A stretch of DNA of 64,000 nucleotides from Slackia heliotrinireducens DSM 20476 (GTDB taxonomy: Bacteria > Actinomycetota > Coriobacteriia > Coriobacteriales > Eggerthellaceae): the NCBI RefSeq assembly GCF_000023885.1, contig NC_013165.1:2728001-2792000 (forward strand). Direction: 5' to 3'. Shown in pieces: positions 8,618-16,618 of this stretch. Positions within the stretch are counted from its first letter, which is position 1, and the number at the start of each line of letters is the position of its first letter. Under the pieces are notes generated by a model that had not been told where the DNA came from, made no database searches, and worked only from the letters and a program-made list of their open reading frames with translations. Made by a program: the position numbers and the translations under genes.

Positions 8618-8887
8618 ATGGCGGACACCATCGACCTGGACTGCGGCATCGCCTACGGACGCATAGCCGGATGGCTCGACGACGAGCTTGCCTTGCCGAG
8701 CGAAAACAACGCCTGGACATACGCCTGCCATGGCGGCTCGTGCCGCATCGCCATCGAGCCTTTGGAAAAGCGGTCCTTCGGCCTGATCAGCCTGGAGCGC
8801 ACGCATCTGCTCGTGCAAGGTGACGAAACGGCCCTCGCCTCGTTCTACAAACTGTTCACACTTCGGTTCCTAAGCGCCGGCGGATAG
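8618..8887 (+). CDS. Small unknown protein of the AOR cluster
   Basis: A 90-residue protein, MADTIDLDCGIAYGRIAGWL at the start, with mixed alpha/beta character and no membrane segment or signal peptide. I do not recognise a family. The start at 8618 has GGGAG seven bases upstream; the next ATG upstream is in the same frame but poorly placed. It follows the E1-like gene by 13 bases, on the same strand, so it is probably the last gene of the AOR accessory unit and may help in cofactor sulfur transfer or enzyme maturation. That role is inferred only from position. Confidence 0.6.
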   Translation: MADTIDLDCGIAYGRIAGWLDDELALPSENNAWTYACHGGSCRIAIEPLEKRSFGLISLERTHLLVQGDETALASFYKLFTLRFLSAGG

Positions 8888-8899
8888 CACCTGCCCGCC

Positions 8900-9022
8900 G
8901 CTCCCGCAGTGCTGCGCATGGGTGCAGCGCCGCTTGCGCAGGCGGGCTATTTCCTTCAGGTCACATGCGCTCATGCCGCCGAGCAGCCGTAGGCGCGCAC
9001 CCATGCGCAGCACTGCGGGAGC
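8900..9022. repeat. 26-bp perfect inverted repeat between convergent genes
   Basis: Arms 8900-8925 and 8997-9022 are perfect reverse complements over 26 bases (core CTCCCGCAGTGCTGCGCATG), separated by 71 bases. The interior contains the 17-base palindromic core shared with the hairpin at 4385-4401. It lies between the end of the AOR cluster and the convergent ABC transporter operon, so it may be a two-way terminator or a mobile hairpin repeat. No T-runs follow the arms. Confidence 0.7.
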
Positions 9023-9057
9023 CCTTGTGGCGGTTGCGGTCGGGATGCGCACACCCC

Positions 9058-9840
9058 CTACAGTTTGCTTGACACGCAGGCCACGCGATCGACTTCGTCA
9101 ACATAGACCAGATGCAGCTCGGTGCCGTAGAGCTCCGAAAGCCTTTCACTGGTAAGCGTGGTTTCTGAATCCCCCACGGCCAGCGTACCGTCGTAGTTGA
9201 GCATGGCCACTTTGCCGCCCAAAAGAATGGGCTGGTCAGGGTTGTGCGTGGTCATGATGACGGCATAGCCGCGGTCGGCCAGCTGCTGGATGGTGCGCAT
9301 CACACGAATCTGGTTTCCGTAGTCCAGCGCGCTGGTTGGTTCGTCGAACAGGATGATTTCCGGATCTTGCACGATGGCTCGGGCGATGGCCACACGTTGG
9401 CGCTCGCCGCCCGAAAGTTCCGATACGGCGCGGTCGGCCAGCTTCTCCAAGCTCAGGTCGGCGATTGCCTGGTCGACGCGGGCATAGTCCTCCTCCTGCG
9501 GCGTCGAGAACATGCCGATGCGCGGTGCGGCGCCCATGACCAGGTACTCGCGCACCGAATAGCCGTAGGTGACGCTGATGGTCTGGCGTACATACCCGAT
9601 GTGGCTGGCAAGCGTCCGCGGCGAATACTCCCCGATGGGCTGGCCGCACACTTTCACGGTGCCGTGGGTCGGCGTGGCCAGGCCGGCGATGCAATTCAGC
9701 AACGTCGATTTGCCGGCGCCGTTGGGCCCGAGCAACGACAGGATTTCGCCTCGTCCGATGGAAAACGACACGTTACTGAAGATGATACGGTCCCTGGTGT
9801 ACTGAAATGCCAGGTCAGTGGCTTCAAGCAGAACCTCCAT
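9058..9840 (-). CDS. ABC transporter ATPase, iron/cobalamin-chelate uptake type
   Basis: A 260-residue FecE/BtuD-like ATPase with Walker A (GPNGAGKS), Q-loop (YVRQ), signature LSGGERQR, Walker B (IILFDEP) and switch histidine (MTTHNP). It powers import of a metal chelate such as ferric siderophore, haem or a corrinoid. Its ATG overlaps the stop codon of the permease gene (ATGA), so the two are translated together on the minus strand. The substrate-binding protein is encoded divergently at 11044. The exact ligand is not clear from the sequence. Confidence 0.9.
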   Translation of the reverse strand: MEVLLEATDLAFQYTRDRIIFSNVSFSIGRGEILSLLGPNGAGKSTLLNCIAGLATPTHGTVKVCGQPIGEYSPRTLASHIGYVRQTISVTYGYSVREYLVMGAAPRIGMFSTPQEEDYARVDQAIADLSLEKLADRAVSELSGGERQRVAIARAIVQDPEIILFDEPTSALDYGNQIRVMRTIQQLADRGYAVIMTTHNPDQPILLGGKVAMLNYDGTLAVGDSETTLTSERLSELYGTELHLVYVDEVDRVACVSSKL

Positions 9841-10928
9841 CAGTCCACCTCCCTCTGCTTGACCAGGATGTAGCCGAACAGCGGCGCGCCTATGAGGCCC
9901 GTCAGCACGCCGAGCGGTATCTCGAAACCGGATATGTTGCGGGCAAGCAGGTCCACCAGGATCATGAACGCCGCCGCCACGAACACCACCGTGGGTATGA
10001 GACGTTTATTGTCGGCACCCACGATGCGCCGCGCCACGTGCGGAATGATCAGGCCGACCCATCCGATGGTGCCGGCAACCGAAACGGCGCTCGCCGTCAG
10101 CACGGTGGCCGCAACGATGACGACGTTGCGCTCGCGCCTCAGGTCCACGCCCAAAGATCGCGCCTCGTCTTCACCCAGCGACAGCAGGTTCAACCGCCAA
10201 CGCATGGCAATAAGCACGATTGCCGCCACAACCATGACAGGTGCGGTGGTTTTCAACAATTCGAAATCCACCTTCGCGATGGAACCCAGCTGCCAGTACG
10301 TGATTTCCGCAAGTTGGGTATCGGGGTCGGCGACATATTTCATGAGACCCAGCACCGATGACATGAAGCCACCCACAATGACGCCTGAAAGCACCATCAT
10401 CACGTTGGTGTGCTTATGCATGAATTTGGGAATGGAGACGGTTATGAACACGGTGATCAGGCCGAGCACGAAAGCGAAGACCTGCGTCATCCACTGGTCC
10501 ATATACAGAAGAATGGACAGCGCCGCACCTACGCAGGCCCCGTAGCTTACGCCCAGGATGTCCGGCGACACCAGCGGATTCTGAAACACGCCCTGATACG
10601 AAGCGCCCGACAGAGCCAATGCCGAGCCCACCAACGCCGCAGCTACCACGCGGGGCAGGCGTATGTTCATGATGACGTTGTATTGGTTGGCAGTCCATAC
10701 CTCTTCAACGTCGAGAAACGGGAAGTTCGATGCCAGAATGGCTATGGTGGTCTGAATGTCCACTTCGTAGCGTCCCACGCACATTGATACGATGCCCAAG
10801 ACAACCACTAAGATGCCGCAAACGGTAAGGATGACCGGCAGCGGAAGATGCGCTGCGTTCCTTCCTGAAGCCTTCGGTCCTTCGGAGCGCTTCTCTCGGG
10901 ACCGGACAGGCACGTCGCCTTTCACCAT
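9840..10928 (-). CDS. FecCD-family ABC transporter permease
   Basis: A 362-residue permease of the BtuC/FecCD/FepD group, with about ten transmembrane helices after a short basic cytoplasmic N-terminus. Typical family segments are visible: RLPRVVAAALVGSALALSGA, the coupling motif region GEDEARSLGVDL, and GTIGWVGLIIPHVARRIVG. The ATG at 10928 is chosen because AAGGGGGAAAACG precedes it; a longer reading would need a TTG start. It forms the membrane channel for the neighbouring ATPase and binding protein. Confidence 0.9.
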   Translation of the reverse strand: MVKGDVPVRSREKRSEGPKASGRNAAHLPLPVILTVCGILVVVLGIVSMCVGRYEVDIQTTIAILASNFPFLDVEEVWTANQYNVIMNIRLPRVVAAALVGSALALSGASYQGVFQNPLVSPDILGVSYGACVGAALSILLYMDQWMTQVFAFVLGLITVFITVSIPKFMHKHTNVMMVLSGVIVGGFMSSVLGLMKYVADPDTQLAEITYWQLGSIAKVDFELLKTTAPVMVVAAIVLIAMRWRLNLLSLGEDEARSLGVDLRRERNVVIVAATVLTASAVSVAGTIGWVGLIIPHVARRIVGADNKRLIPTVVFVAAAFMILVDLLARNISGFEIPLGVLTGLIGAPLFGYILVKQREVD

Positions 10929-10988
10929 CGTTTTCCCCCTTTTGCACACCAAAACAGTTGTTTCGCTATATTCACTGGTTTAGCTTAT

Positions 10989-10994
10989 TATAAT
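10989..10994 (+). promoter_or_regulatory. Possible -10 box for the binding-protein gene
   Basis: TATAAT lies in an AT-rich stretch 50 bases before the binding-protein start, in the divergent region between importer subunits. No clear -35 box is seen at the right distance. The divergent layout implies shared control, possibly by a metal-sensing repressor, but I see no convincing Fur or DtxR operator. Confidence 0.3.
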
Positions 10995-11043
10995 TATTTC
11001 TTGCAAAGGATATTGCTCGGTTCCGATGTTTTAGGAGGGGGAT

Positions 11044-12204
11044 ATGAGCAGCAAGACAAACGGTATCATCAGCTCCAACGAAATCACGAGGCGTAAGTTC
11101 ATCAAATTCGGCGCCACCGGCGCCGCAACCGTTTCGCTCATCGGCATGTTCGGATGCTCCAGCACCGAGGAGCCCGCAGAGCCTGAAGCCACCGAGGATG
11201 CATCTTCCGAAACCGCCGAACCGACAGCCGAACCCGAGGCGACCACGCAGGTCATCACCGACCTGACCGGCGCCGAGGTCGAAGTGCCCTTAGAAATCGA
11301 GAAAATCGCCGACCTGTGGCATGCGCACAACCAGATCGTCATCATGCTGGGTGCCGGCGACAAGCTGGTCGGAACCACCGAGAACTTCAAAAACCGCGCG
11401 TGGGCGAACGTGGTGTACCCGCGTCTGGCCGAGGTCGAAGCGCTGGTCGTGGGCAGCGGCGCTGGCGAAGTGAACTACGAAGAGGCTTTGAGCTTGGAGC
11501 CCGACGTGGTGTTCGCCTCCGACGAAGAAGTCACCGAAAATGCTCGCAACCAGGGTCTGACCACGGTCAACGTCATGTTCCAGGACTACGAGGGCCTGCG
11601 CAACAACGTCACCCTCACCGGTCAGGTGCTTGGCGCCGAGGCCCAGGCGGCCGCCGATGCGTGGGCAGCCACGCTCGACGAGAACATCGACCTGGTAGCC
11701 AGCCGCACCGAAGGCATCGCCGATGCGGACAAGCCTCGCATCCTGCACATCGTGAGTCCCCAGAGCTACACCATGGTCGACGGCACGAACACCATCGTCG
11801 ACGAATGGATTAAGCTTGCCGGCGGCGTAAACGCCATTGAAACCGAAGGAAACCGTATCGAGCTGACCCTGGAAGAGATCCTCGGCTCCGACCCCGACAT
11901 CATCATCATCGGCAGCGCCAAGCCTGAAGATGTCGATGCGTTTTTGGCCGACGAGCAGTTCAGCGGCCTGACCGCCGTCCAGAACGGTTTCGTGTACGCC
12001 AACCCCGAAGGCGTGTTCCCTTGGGACCGCTACTCCGGAGAAGAAGCGTTGCAGATTCTGTGGGCTGCCAAGTTCTTCAATCCCGACCTGTTCGAGGACG
12101 TCGACATGGTGCAGAAGACCCAGGAGTTCTACAGCAAGTTCTACGGCTACGACCTGACTGACGACGAGGCGACCCGCATCCTCGAAGGCGAACTGCCCGA
12201 ATAA
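11044..12204 (+). CDS. Periplasmic-type metal-chelate-binding lipoprotein
   Basis: A 386-residue substrate-binding protein of the FepB/BtuF (TroA-like) class. The N-terminus has a twin-arginine motif (TRRKFIKFG) followed by a hydrophobic segment and a lipobox ending in FGCSS, so it is likely exported folded and lipid-anchored. An acidic Glu/Pro/Thr linker (to about residue 62) precedes two lobes ([36 protein letters not shown]). A strong site (TTAGGAGGGGG) precedes the ATG. It is divergent from its ATPase and permease. Ligand may be a ferric siderophore, haem or corrinoid; ligand residues cannot be assigned by eye. Confidence 0.88.
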
Positions 12205-12220
12205 CCAAATAACACGTACG

Positions 12221-12248
12221 AAAGGCCGTCCTTCGGGACGGCCTTTTT
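12221..12248 (+). terminator. Terminator after binding-protein gene
   Basis: AAAGGCCGTCC, loop CTTC, GGGACGGCCTTTTT: an 11-bp stem with a tetraloop and T-run, 17 bases after the stop. Confidence 0.92.
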
Positions 12249-12379
12249 CTGTTTTGGCCACTATCACGACTGCTCCGCCTTTTCAAACCGTACATATCTC
12301 TATTTTGTACGGCGCGAATCTCACCTTGGCGCTTTACGATATACCCAGAAAGAAACGACGACATCGAAAGGGGTGGAAA

Positions 12380-12565
12380 ATGATGCTGAACACGAGAGCA
12401 TTCAAAAGAGTCGACGATTTGGCCTGCGCCCTTGAGTCGGCAGACCGCGAAGACGCCGCCCTGCCCCGTCGCGACAAGGCCCGCCGCATGGAGGAGCGCC
12501 TGCGCGCAATCGGCCGCGAGAAGGACGTTCCCTTGGAGCTGCGCACCTGGAACGGCCCCTGGTAG
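12380..12565 (+). CDS. Small charged unknown protein
   Basis: A 61-residue, strongly charged protein ([20 protein letters not shown]...ELRTWNGPW) with predicted helices and no membrane segment. AAAGGGG stands just before the ATG. It precedes the nitroreductase gene by 56 bases on the same strand and may share its transcript. No family recognised; a role tied to the nitroreductase is only a positional guess. Confidence 0.55.
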
Positions 12566-12621
12566 ACGTCCTGAATTCACCAAAGCAGACAAACCGTTCT
12601 TTCAAGAAAGGACCCCCGAAA

Positions 12622-13152
12622 ATGACCGAAGCCACCGAAAGCAAGACGTTCCTCGAGATGACCCGCGACCGCTGGAGCGTGCGCAGGTTTTCCGACCAGC
12701 AGATCAGCGCCGAGCATATGGACCGCATCCTGGAAGCCGGACGCAACGCCCCGAGCGCCTGCAACTACCAGCCCCAGCGCATCCTTGTGCTGCAGTCCGA
12801 CGAAGCCATCGCCACCGTCCGCGGCGTGACGGGCTGGGCCTTCAACGCGCCCACCGTGCTTCTGGTCTGCTCCGATCTGACCGAGTCCTGGAAGAACCCC
12901 GACGGCTGCGACTCCGCCGAAGTGGACGCCACCATCGCGCTGGACCACATGATGATGGAAGCCTGGGAGTGCGGCGTCGGCTCCACCTGGGTGCGCGGCT
13001 TCGACGAGCGCGTCATGCGCAAGGCTTTCAACGTGCCCGACACCTGGAAGATCGTGGCCCTCATGCCCATGGGCTACCCCTCTGAGCAGGCCCGTCCTTC
13101 CCGTTGGCACTTCAAGCGAAAGTCCAACGAGGACCTCTACCGTTTCCTGTAA
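12622..13152 (+). CDS. Nitroreductase-family flavoprotein
   Basis: A 176-residue FMN-binding nitroreductase-fold protein. The N-terminal RDRWSVRRFSDQQI (FMN phosphate contact), NAPSACNYQPQRILV and the C-terminal VALMPMGYPSEQ...RWHFKRK are family hallmarks. Such enzymes reduce nitro groups, quinones or other electrophiles with NAD(P)H, and some have other roles such as dehalogenation. AAAGGACCCCC precedes the ATG and a terminator follows the stop. Substrate unknown. Confidence 0.88.
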   Translation: MTEATESKTFLEMTRDRWSVRRFSDQQISAEHMDRILEAGRNAPSACNYQPQRILVLQSDEAIATVRGVTGWAFNAPTVLLVCSDLTESWKNPDGCDSAEVDATIALDHMMMEAWECGVGSTWVRGFDERVMRKAFNVPDTWKIVALMPMGYPSEQARPSRWHFKRKSNEDLYRFL

Positions 13153-13172
13153 GAACCCCGGCCCCCAATACG

Positions 13173-13206
13173 AAGGACGGCGTGCCCATCGACACGCCGT
13201 CCTTTT
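13173..13206 (+). terminator. Terminator after nitroreductase gene
   Basis: AAGGACGGCGTG pairs with CACGCCGTCCTT, loop CCCATCGA, followed by TT. With T bases on both sides it may also stop the convergent rubredoxin-fusion gene. Confidence 0.88.
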
Positions 13207-13229
13207 CTGTTTGATATACGAGCGCAGCC

Positions 13230-13919
13230 TTACAGCTCGATGCGTTTGAACATCTCCTTGCCCACCATGCAGATCGGGCAGGTGTAGTCGTCGGGCAGCT
13301 CGTCCATTTCGACCACATAGCCGCAGGCCAGGCACTTCCATCCGTAGCGGACGCCTTCGGTCGCGGCGGGCTCGGCGGCCGGAGCCGCAGCCTCGGCCGA
13401 TTCGGTCGCTTCTTCGGGCTGCTCGTAGCTGGAGGCCTTCGGCGGAGTCTTGCCGCCCTTGACCTTGTGGTAATAGGCATAGGTCATGGCCGCATCGCCG
13501 GACAGCACCTCGGCATCCACCACTTCGCCGATGAACAGGATGTGGGAACCCAGGTCGATCCGGTTGACCACCTTCGCGCAGAAATGCGCCGCCGCATGCT
13601 CGGTCACATAAGGAATGCCCAGTTCATCCACGGCATACTGCGTGTCGGCGAACTTGTCGAGCTCGGTGCTGGTACGGAATCCGAAGCGGCCGATCAGTTC
13701 CATGGTCGCGCTTTCGGTCAGCACGCTTGCCTCGAATGCGCCTGAGTCCTGCACCACGCCGCAGGTGACGTTCTCTTTGTTGATGGCCACGCTCACCTGA
13801 GCAGGCTTCGATGTGACCTGCGCAAACGTGTTTACCACGCAGCCTGCGCGAAGCTCGTCGTTCTTGGCGGTTATGATGTACAGGCCGTAATTCAGCGTAC
13901 GGAATGCTTTGGTGTCCAT
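13230..13919 (-). CDS. Flavin reductase-rubredoxin fusion (high-molecular-weight rubredoxin type)
   Basis: A 229-residue protein with an N-terminal FMN-binding flavin-reductase-like domain (residues 1-150; RTLNYGLYIITAKND, GCVVNTFAQVTSKPAQVSV), an Ala/Glu-rich linker (155-185) and a C-terminal rubredoxin-like iron domain (WKCLACGYVV...YTCPICMVGKEMF). The metal-site loop is short, resembling rubrerythrin-type rubredoxins. Such fusions (Hrb of Moorella) pass electrons from NAD(P)H to flavodiiron proteins that remove O2 or NO; no flavodiiron gene is in this window. AAGGGGGATCGC precedes the ATG. The following 180 bases upstream hold no gene. Confidence 0.88.
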   Translation of the reverse strand: MDTKAFRTLNYGLYIITAKNDELRAGCVVNTFAQVTSKPAQVSVAINKENVTCGVVQDSGAFEASVLTESATMELIGRFGFRTSTELDKFADTQYAVDELGIPYVTEHAAAHFCAKVVNRIDLGSHILFIGEVVDAEVLSGDAAMTYAYYHKVKGGKTPPKASSYEQPEEATESAEAAAPAAEPAATEGVRYGWKCLACGYVVEMDELPDDYTCPICMVGKEMFKRIEL

Positions 13920-14107
13920 GCGATCCCCCTTGTCGCGTCATGTAAATGCATAAGCACGGGTACTATTATGCCATGCCTTGACCTCCACCGACGTGACAAC
14001 CTGATGTCGGCCGAACGAATGCGCCGGGCACGCCTCGAACCTGCCTGAAGATTCAGGAATCGGGGCTCCGTCTGCAACAAACGTATGACGGCAACGGCCG
14101 CGGCATC

Positions 14108-14332
14108 GTCCGTGCAACGGGAATTCCGAATCGTGTGCACTTAGGGGGATAATCGGTAAAAACGAGCCCCCGAACCAGACCCGTAGTCTTGTTTTACCAC
14201 GTTTTACACCTCACATTTGACTATTGTGTGGCGTTTCTTTCGTGTATTCGTATCGATTTCGACCGAGCGAGGCGGTTTTCGAGCAGATTATCCCCTTAAG
14301 TGCACAGAAAACCGGAATCCCGTTGCACGGAC
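14108..14332. repeat. Inverted-arm element A (225 bp)
   Basis: Two 49-base arms, 14108-14156 and 14284-14332, are imperfect reverse complements. Reading inward, each has TGCAACGGG near the outside and GCACTTAGGGGGATAATC or GCACTTAAGGGGATAATC at the inner edge. The 127-base centre has no gene. A second element of the same design lies at 42654-42881, with an unrelated centre. Both lie about 200 bases downstream of a Tat flavoprotein gene. It may be a small mobile element, a structured RNA, or paired regulator sites. The rest of 13920-14450 holds no supported gene. Confidence 0.75.
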
Positions 14333-14449
14333 CATGTTCCGCCCGCCTTTGGGCTTGAAGACAGTGGCGGCTGGGCATGCCAAGGCGCAGCCGTTCGCTC
14401 CGCAATGCAGCCTGGCGCCCGCAATCACCTCGAAAACCCTGCCTAAACG

Positions 14450-14479
14450 AAAAGGGCGGGAAGCCGAAGCCTCCCGCCC
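14450..14479 (-). terminator. Terminator of the haem-motif flavoprotein gene
   Basis: On the minus strand GGGCGGGA (14479-14472) pairs with TCCCGCCC (14461-14454) and is followed by TTTT, 44 bases after the stop. Confidence 0.9.
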
Positions 14480-14522
14480 CATGGAGGGATGTGGTTTTGC
14501 AAGCGCGAGTCGTCGTGCGACG

Positions 14523-16499
14523 CTACTCGGCCAGCCACTTCATGCCGTCGGCGACGGTTTCGCCACCGGCACGGTACTCATGGCAGTTCTCGCAGGCCAT
14601 GGCGTTGCCGCCCAGCTGCTCGGGAGTGTAGTCCAGGCTGGAGCCGTGGATGGGGGCATACGGGTTCCACATGCCCAGGTCCTCGGAATTGGCGAGGGCC
14701 TCGTCGCTCACCGCGCCGCCTTCGGCGTAGGCGAACAGGGCAGGCGCGTTGCCGTCCAGCTTCGGGCCCACGCCGATGGTGCCGTTGACGGCGCTCTCGG
14801 CGGCCACGTAGCCGAAGGTGATGGCGCGGCCGATGGAGGTGCCGGGAATGTGGCGCGGGTAGTTGCCCGCGAAGAAGCTGCCGGAGACGTTGCCGCAGGC
14901 GAACAGTCCGGGGATCGGCTCGTCATCCATATCGATCACGCTGCAGTTGGCGTCGATGCACAGGCCGCCCACCGTAGCCAGCACGTTGCTGTTGCTGGTG
15001 AAAGCGTACAGCTTGCCACCGGTGAAGGGCATGGTGATGTTCAGGTCACGGTCGAAGTCTTCGTCGCGCATGTTCTTGAAGAAGCCGGCATAGCGGTCGA
15101 GCGTCGCCTGCAGGCCCTCGGCGTCGATGCCGCAGGCTTCGGCCAGCTCAGCGGCGGTGTTGCCCTCGTACAGCCAACCCTTGCTCTTGAACTCCTCGAA
15201 GCCGCCGTCCTCAAGGCCTTCGCTCATGGCCTCGTCGAAGATGTACCAGCAGTTCTTGCCAAACGCAGGCTGGGCGTTCTGGGCGTTGGACACAACCTGG
15301 AAGGGACCGTCCTCGCGCACGAAGCGCTGGCCGCGGCCGTTCACCAGGATGCCGAAGTACACGGCGTTCCAAGTGCGGAAGTCGGCGAAGCTGGTGGGGG
15401 TGCCCCAACGGAAGTTCATGACGGGATGCGGAATCGGATCCATCTGGGCGCCGACGGCCAGACCCATCATGTGGCCGTCGCCCGTGGTGCCCCAGCCCGG
15501 ATTCCACCAGCTGGAGTAGGCGTAATCCTCGGGACGGGTCCAGGCCTCCATCATCTCGGGGTTCGCATCGTAGCCGCCGGTGGCCAGAATGACGCCCTGG
15601 GCAGCGTTGGCGCGGAAGTATCCGTCGGCATCGCGGGCAACGACACCGGTCACGCGGCCGTCTTCGCCGCGCTCGAGCTGCACAGCAGGCGTGCTGAAGC
15701 GCATGTCGATGTTCTCAGGATAGGCGCTCTTGGCGATGTCCTGCATCTCCAGGCACACGTAGATGCCGGAAAGGCCGCTGCGGACGCCGGCGCTCTCGGG
15801 CAGGCAGGGGCTGTCGTAGAAGCCCAGCTCACTGGGGATAAACTGCGTCATGGCCGGCATGCCGTTGGTGGCCGGAGCCTCGGCGACGGGCGTGATGATG
15901 AAACCGTTGGCGCCCTTGTCCAGCATAGCCTGCCAGAAGTCGGTGGCCTCGCCGGAACGCTCCACATAGGTGCGCGGAGCCTCGGGGCGGATGCGGTAGT
16001 AAGCGGAGCGGTAGATCTCGTCCAGCAGGACAGCGCGGTCGATTTCCAGGCCGGCTTCCTTCTGGATCTTCGCGTCAACGGCGCCGAAGCACTCGAAGCA
16101 GCCGCGGCCGCGGGTCATCTTCTCAAGCACCAGGACCTTGGCGCCCATGTCGGCGGCCTTAAGGGCTGCCATCAAACCGCCGATGCCGGCACCCACGACG
16201 ACCACGTCGAAGTCCTCTTCACGGTCGACGCTGCCCTGCAGCTCGGCCTCGAATGCCACGGGGCCGCGGGGGCCGGGGCATTTGGCCTTGCGGGCGGGCA
16301 TGAGGTTCGCACCGTCAGCGTAGATGTTCTGGTAGTCGGCGGCAGCCATGCTTTCGCCTTCAGCGGCGGCGGCGTCGGTTGCAGCTTCGTCCTTCGCTGC
16401 AGGTGCCGAGCAGCCGGTTGCTGCAGCGGCGCCCATGGCCACAGCGCCGAGGGCGGCAGCGGTCACGAAGTTCCTACGAGTCAAGCTCCCCTGTTTCAT
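14523..16499 (-). CDS. Tat-exported fumarate-reductase-like flavoprotein with C-terminal haem c motif
   Basis: A 658-residue FAD-binding protein. The N-terminus has a twin-arginine signal (LTRRNFVTAAALG) and a lipobox-like ATGCSAP. The FAD domain starts at DVVVVGAGIGGLMAAL. Later, GNVSGSFFAGNYPRHIPGTS is the typical C-terminal FAD-contact region. Near the end, CENCH (residues 636-640) is a CxxCH haem c motif. These proteins are usually reductases of fumarate, urocanate or other unsaturated acids outside the membrane. The ATG at 16499 follows AGGAGGGGAATCGTA. A divergent TetR gene probably controls it through palindromes between the two genes. Substrate unknown. Confidence 0.88.
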   Translation of the reverse strand: MKQGSLTRRNFVTAAALGAVAMGAAAATGCSAPAAKDEAATDAAAAEGESMAAADYQNIYADGANLMPARKAKCPGPRGPVAFEAELQGSVDREEDFDVVVVGAGIGGLMAALKAADMGAKVLVLEKMTRGRGCFECFGAVDAKIQKEAGLEIDRAVLLDEIYRSAYYRIRPEAPRTYVERSGEATDFWQAMLDKGANGFIITPVAEAPATNGMPAMTQFIPSELGFYDSPCLPESAGVRSGLSGIYVCLEMQDIAKSAYPENIDMRFSTPAVQLERGEDGRVTGVVARDADGYFRANAAQGVILATGGYDANPEMMEAWTRPEDYAYSSWWNPGWGTTGDGHMMGLAVGAQMDPIPHPVMNFRWGTPTSFADFRTWNAVYFGILVNGRGQRFVREDGPFQVVSNAQNAQPAFGKNCWYIFDEAMSEGLEDGGFEEFKSKGWLYEGNTAAELAEACGIDAEGLQATLDRYAGFFKNMRDEDFDRDLNITMPFTGGKLYAFTSNSNVLATVGGLCIDANCSVIDMDDEPIPGLFACGNVSGSFFAGNYPRHIPGTSIGRAITFGYVAAESAVNGTIGVGPKLDGNAPALFAYAEGGAVSDEALANSEDLGMWNPYAPIHGSSLDYTPEQLGGNAMACENCHEYRAGGETVADGMKWLAE

Positions 16500-16539
16500 T
16501 ACGATTCCCCTCCTTGGATTATTTGCAGTTCCAGGGTTA

Positions 16540-16573
16540 GTATACACTGTATACTTGTTGCGTAGTGTACACT
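16540..16573. promoter_or_regulatory. Palindromic operators between flavoprotein and TetR genes
   Basis: GTATACACTGTATAC (16540-16554) is a perfect inverted repeat with one central base; AGTGTACACT (16564-16573) is a second perfect palindrome ten bases on. Their position between divergent genes suits binding by the adjacent TetR protein. Confidence 0.65.
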
Positions 16574-16618
16574 GCAGACGTAACACTCGCAAGGCATTTT
16601 TTTCGAAAAGGAACCACC

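Noticed and set aside
10953..11043. Fur or DtxR operator in the importer divergent region
   Set aside because: AT-rich sequence is present but no clear inverted repeat of the expected form.
14217..16565. Long plus-strand open frame of 782 codons
   Set aside because: It is antisense to the haem-motif flavoprotein, has His/Ala/Gly-rich low-complexity translation and no family motif; a shadow of GC-rich coding.
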